Shown here: in pieces, positions 61,259 through 64,000 of the stretch
Position numbering within the stretch: position 1 is the stretch's first letter
How the letters are laid out: each line of letters opens with the position of its first letter
Origin: Streptomyces sp. Mut1
Lineage (GTDB): Bacteria; Actinomycetota; Actinomycetes; Streptomycetales; Streptomycetaceae
Length of the DNA: 64,000 nt
Assembly (NCBI RefSeq): GCF_030719295.1
Contig: NZ_CP120997.1
Location: 7,582,343-7,646,342 of the forward strand
Reading direction: 5' to 3'
The notes under the pieces: generated by a model
Databases searched by the model: none
What the model was told of the DNA's origin: nothing
What the model saw: the letters and a program-made list of their open reading frames with translations, nothing else
Made by a program: the position numbers and the translations under genes

Positions 61259-61530
61259 ACGGCTGCTGACGGGCGAAGGGATCACGGAGATCGTCCGAGA
61301 GGATGTCCTGCCGCCTCTGGCCCTCATAGTGTCTCAGGACACACCCTGCATGATCGTCTTCGGCGGGCCCCAGGGGTCAAGGAAGACGGCCCCGCGCCCG
61401 AGTGTCTCGGGCTGGGCGAGGACATCGTGTTCTACGACGGCGACGACCAACTATTTCCACCCGCACTGCGATCGTCTCGCCTGCGAACAGGGGGCCCCGG
61501 AAGCGTCCCGCTCACCGGCCCTGATAGTGG
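61259..61530 (+). pseudogene. Zeta toxin-like kinase remnant
   Basis: One frame reads LTGEGITEIVREDVLPP, then MIVFGGPQGSRKT, a zeta-toxin/UDP-sugar kinase start with a Walker A changed from GSGKT to GSRKT. The next expected motif (DIVFYDGDD) and the following YFHPHCDRLACEQG lie in different frames. At least two frameshifts and loss of the C-terminal half make it non-functional. Confidence 0.5.
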
Positions 61531-61613
61531 AGGTCGTCCGAGCGGCGGTCATGGATGAGGTGGGGACCAGGTGGCTGAGCATCATGGTCGTCGGCTCCTT
61601 CACGAGTCAGGAC

Positions 61614-61958
61614 TCAGCTTGTTCTTTGATTACCGTGGGTAGCTGTTTCGACTAGCTTCACGAGGGGTGCCAGGATTTGTGGCAGTTCGTTCTCGGAGGT
61701 GAGCACCGGTTGGTCCTGCCAGGTGTGCTCGGTTCCGGAGTCGATGAAGAGCAGTGAAGTAGTACCCGATTCCCAGAGGAACATGATCCCTGTGCGCTCG
61801 TCGGATTCCAGTGTGAGGCTCACTGCTGTGGCCTTCGGCCGTCCTCGGGATGGGGTTCCTGGGACGGGTCGCTTTACCGTAGAGCTGATCCCACGAGAGC
61901 GAAGCTCGTGTTCATGTGCGGCATACCAGTCCTTGAGCCACTGAGCGATCTCTGACAT
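61614..61958 (-). CDS. TriTu-type immunity protein
   Basis: 114 residues. MSEIAQWLKDWYAAHEHELRSRGISSTVKR, then KATAVSLTLESDERTGIMFLWESGTTSLLFID, match the pattern of the TriTu family of immunity proteins in actinobacterial polymorphic toxin loci (helix WLxxWxxxHxxELRxRG, strand with WESG). ATG 61958 is preceded by a G-run. No cognate toxin is next to it, so it is an orphan immunity gene. Confidence 0.6.
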   Translation of the reverse strand: MSEIAQWLKDWYAAHEHELRSRGISSTVKRPVPGTPSRGRPKATAVSLTLESDERTGIMFLWESGTTSLLFIDSGTEHTWQDQPVLTSENELPQILAPLVKLVETATHGNQRTS

Positions 61959-62071
61959 TGCGCCCCCATGTGGGCCTCGAACGGCCGTCGGAATTGATCG
62001 TAAGCCTGGCAATCATCGGACGCAGGAACGGCCTTCGTCTGATCATGTGCTCCGGCCAAGGGTGCACGTGA

Positions 62072-62620
62072 CCAAGACGAAGGCCGTGAGGGTGAGTCTG
62101 CTGCCTGGTGCTGTCCGGAGGGATGCGTTCGCGCAAGCGTCAGCCTTCGAGGTGAGTTCTATGAGTGTCTGACCACACGGCGCGACGAGTTGTTCGAGCT
62201 GGTGGACGCGGTGCTGTGTGCGGACGGTGCGGTGAAGTCCCCGGTGGACCTGACGCTGCTGCCCGAACATCGACGTGGGCACGGAGCGATGTACGGCGGC
62301 CTGAACCACGGCCTGAACCACGGCCGGATCGACGTCGGTCGGTTGCGGACGGTGCTGGCCGGACTGTCGCTGCCTCGGTTTGCCGGCGGGCGGCTGGTCC
62401 TCGCGGTAGATGTGTCGCCGTGGCTTCGCTCGGACGCGCCGTGCTCAGCGGACCGGCTGTTCTGCCACGTCTACGGCCGGTCGAAGACGGCATCGTAGTT
62501 CATCCCGGGCTGGCCCTACTCCTTTGTCGCCGTGCTGGAGCCGGGCGCCACCTCCTGGACCACGGTCCTGGACGCGGCCGGCTGGGTATTGTGCCGTGCG
62601 TTCATCCGGCACCTCCGGCC
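62072..62620 (+). pseudogene. Transposase N-terminal remnant (NF041680-like)
   Basis: Starts VSLLPGAVRRDAFAQASAF, then shifts frame into YECLTTRRDELFELVDAVLCADGAVKSPVDLTLLPEHRRGHGAMYGG. A 12-bp tandem duplication repeats LNHG. After VYGRSKTAS comes an in-frame TAG, followed by FIPGWPYSFVAVLEPGATSWTTVLDA, where homology ends. It carries a frameshift, a stop and a truncation. Confidence 0.8.
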
Positions 62621-63210
62621 TTGTCCTGCTCGTTCGTGCCCTGCGGGCCGACGAGGACGCGTTCGTGCAGCGGCGCCTCCAGGTCCGTCGTGAGCTGTCC
62701 GTGCCACAGGGCATGGTAGAGGGCGGGAAGCACCTTGATCGGGTCACCGACAGCTTCGGCTCCTTCCAGCAGCGGCCGCGGCCGCGCGAACGCCTCCAAA
62801 ACCGTGGGCGTCAGGCCCGGGTGGCTGGCGTTGCGGGGGTGGCGGTAGCCAGCCAGCCACTTCGGATTGGCGGCCGGTACATCGTCGAGCGGTGCAAGGC
62901 GCCGGTAGGCCCAGCCGACGTCCGTGCATCTGCGCCATCGCTTCGGCGGCGTTCATTGCGCGTTCGCCGCCGGCGTCGGGGTGGCCGGGGCAGTCGGCGA
63001 GCAGCGCGGTGCCGTCGCGGTACTGGGCGAAGAGCTGCGGCACCCAGGACCGCGCCTGCCCGAGCCGGTCGTGCCACAGCAGCTGTACCGGCCGCCCAGC
63101 CAGGCCCGTCACGTCGGGGTCGCGGTCCAGCACCATGAGCTGGGTGCGCATCGCGTTCGACCCCGCGGCGACGTGCCGTCCGGTGGTGGCCGACCACCAC
63201 AGGCCTGGCC
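62602..63210 (-). pseudogene. TnsA-like transposase endonuclease subunit, frameshifted
   Basis: Minus-strand pieces in two frames assemble a TnsA-like protein: WSATTGRHVAAGSNAMRTQLMVLDRDPDVTGLAGRPVQLLW, VPQLFAQYRDGTALLADCPG, then, after a frame change near 62928, GWAYRRLAPL, NPKWLAGYRHPR and EGAEAVGDPIKVLPALYHALWHGQL. The D-x-D and K-like nuclease positions are partly recognisable. No TnsB or TnsC partner is in the window. Confidence 0.6.
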
Positions 63211-63639
63211 CCCAGCGCCTCCAGGACGTGGCGGCGCTCCTTGGTGTGCGGGTACATGCGCGGCAGCACCGTCTCCCGGACGAACATCTTCAGGCGCACC
63301 AGGTCCGCCCGCTCACGCTGCCTCACGTCCGCGATATGTGCAGCCAGTTCAGCGGCCCCGGCCGGCCGCCACGCCGTGACCAGTCCCGGTCCGAGATGCC
63401 CACCAGGGCCTCGCTCACGGCCATGGCGCCCTCATCCCAGCCATCCTCGAACGCTTCACCCCGAGAGGCCGGCGCCATCCTGTCCAGCTCCACGACCTTG
63501 CACTGGCCCCGGCGACCGCCCAGGCCTCCAGCGCCGCCACCAGACCGTCCGCCTCAGCCGCAGGTGCGCCCTGGGCGACCAGGAGCGCGAACAGCTTCAA
63601 CTGGGCGTTGCTGCCCCCCCCCGTCTGGTACTGCTTCAC
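63211..63639 (-). pseudogene. Unidentified helical protein, frameshifted
   Basis: Coding-like segments on the minus strand lie in three frames: LKLFALLVAQGAPAAEADGLVAALEAWAVAG, then KVVELDRMAPASRGEAFEDGWDEGAMAVSEALVGISDRDW, then AELAAHIADVRQRERADLVRLKMFVRETVLPRMYPHTKERRHVLEAL. They read as one helical protein broken by two shifts. It precedes the TnsA-like gene. No family assigned. Confidence 0.45.
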
Positions 63640-63850
63640 CTTCCGAACGGAAATCGCTGCTCAGCGCTTGAGCCTTTCCGGTAGATTCGCCGTGACTGGT
63701 CATCAGCGGTCGTTCCTCTCGAACGTGAGGGAGTTTTCCAGATGGCGGGGTGTCCCATCTTTCCGCCAACAGTACATGTGCATCAAACTGGATGCACCCA
63801 CTACACCGAAGCCCGAAACGAACGAATGCCCACCACCTCTGCATGGCCAG

Positions 63851-63953
63851 CCGAGCCCGCGTAGCGGGCTTCAGGCCCTGAAGGCGAAGCCGGAAGGGCC
63901 CGGGGTGGGGGAGCGCAGCGGACACACCCTCAGACGAGTGCGAAGCACTCGTC
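63851..63953. repeat. Cluster of telomere-like mini-hairpins
   Basis: Consecutive inverted repeats with three-base loops: AGCCCGC-GTA-GCGGGCT (63854-63870), TTCAG-GCC-CTGAA (63870-63882), GGC-GAA-GCC (63883-63891) and GACGAGTGC-GAA-GCACTCGTC (63933-63953). GCGNAGC tops occur as GCGTAGC, GCGAAGC (twice) and GCGCAGC (63914-63920). Such tops are typical of Streptomyces telomere palindromes. The remaining 360 bp of the right edge show no gene. Confidence 0.55.
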
Positions 63954-64000
63954 AACTCCCCAATTGCATCTGACATCACGCCAGACCGGGCCCCGCAACG

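Noticed and set aside
1..64000. CRISPR arrays, tRNA and rRNA genes
   Set aside because: No regularly spaced repeats, cloverleaf or rRNA-like sequence was seen.

Overview
The window is high-GC actinobacterial DNA and almost certainly from a Streptomyces. It shows GTG/TTG starts, GTGA and ATGA stop-start overlaps, DUF397 and EACC1-type proteins, a rifampin phosphotransferase with its RAE element, and many Streptomyces insertion-sequence families. No rRNA, tRNA or CRISPR array is visible.

Left part (1-7.2 kb): the 5' end of a rifampin phosphotransferase, a class III nucleotide cyclase coupled to a universal stress protein, an AAA-type kinase, and small conserved Streptomyces proteins.

Secondary-lipid region (7.3-26.7 kb): a minus-strand operon reads reductase, PfaD, PfaA, PfaC. 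It encodes a PUFA-type iterative synthase with an FMN enoyl reductase and an NAD(P)H reductase of the thioester/fatty acyl reductase type. Divergently, across a 735-bp promoter region, lie a WS/DGAT-like acyltransferase and a two-gene ABC exporter. The simplest reading is that the synthase builds an acyl chain, the reductase releases it as an aldehyde or alcohol, the acyltransferase esterifies it and the ABC pair exports the lipid. A small secreted protein follows.

Lanthipeptide region (27.5-32.6 kb): a complete class IV cluster (LanL, precursor, ABC ATPase, permease). The precursor closely resembles that of venezuelin.

Middle (32.8-38.2 kb): a TetR regulator with two operators opposite a hydrolase, then two GNAT acetyltransferases, a VOC protein, an amidohydrolase and a RidA-type protein.

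Right part (38.2-64 kb): a mosaic of insertion sequences and broken genes. It includes a 2.6-kb IS701-like element with passenger genes, then IS3, IS5, IS256, ISL3 (with a clean 8-bp target duplication) and IS21 elements. Between them are a threonine synthase-like enzyme, orphan small proteins, an RHS toxin tail and a TriTu-type immunity protein. The main intact system here is EACC1 plus a large caspase-NTPase-WD40 protein, a predicted self-activating conflict or cell-death module. The last 150 bp carry mini-hairpins with GCGNAGC tops like those of Streptomyces telomeres, so this arm may be subtelomeric or derived from a linear plasmid.
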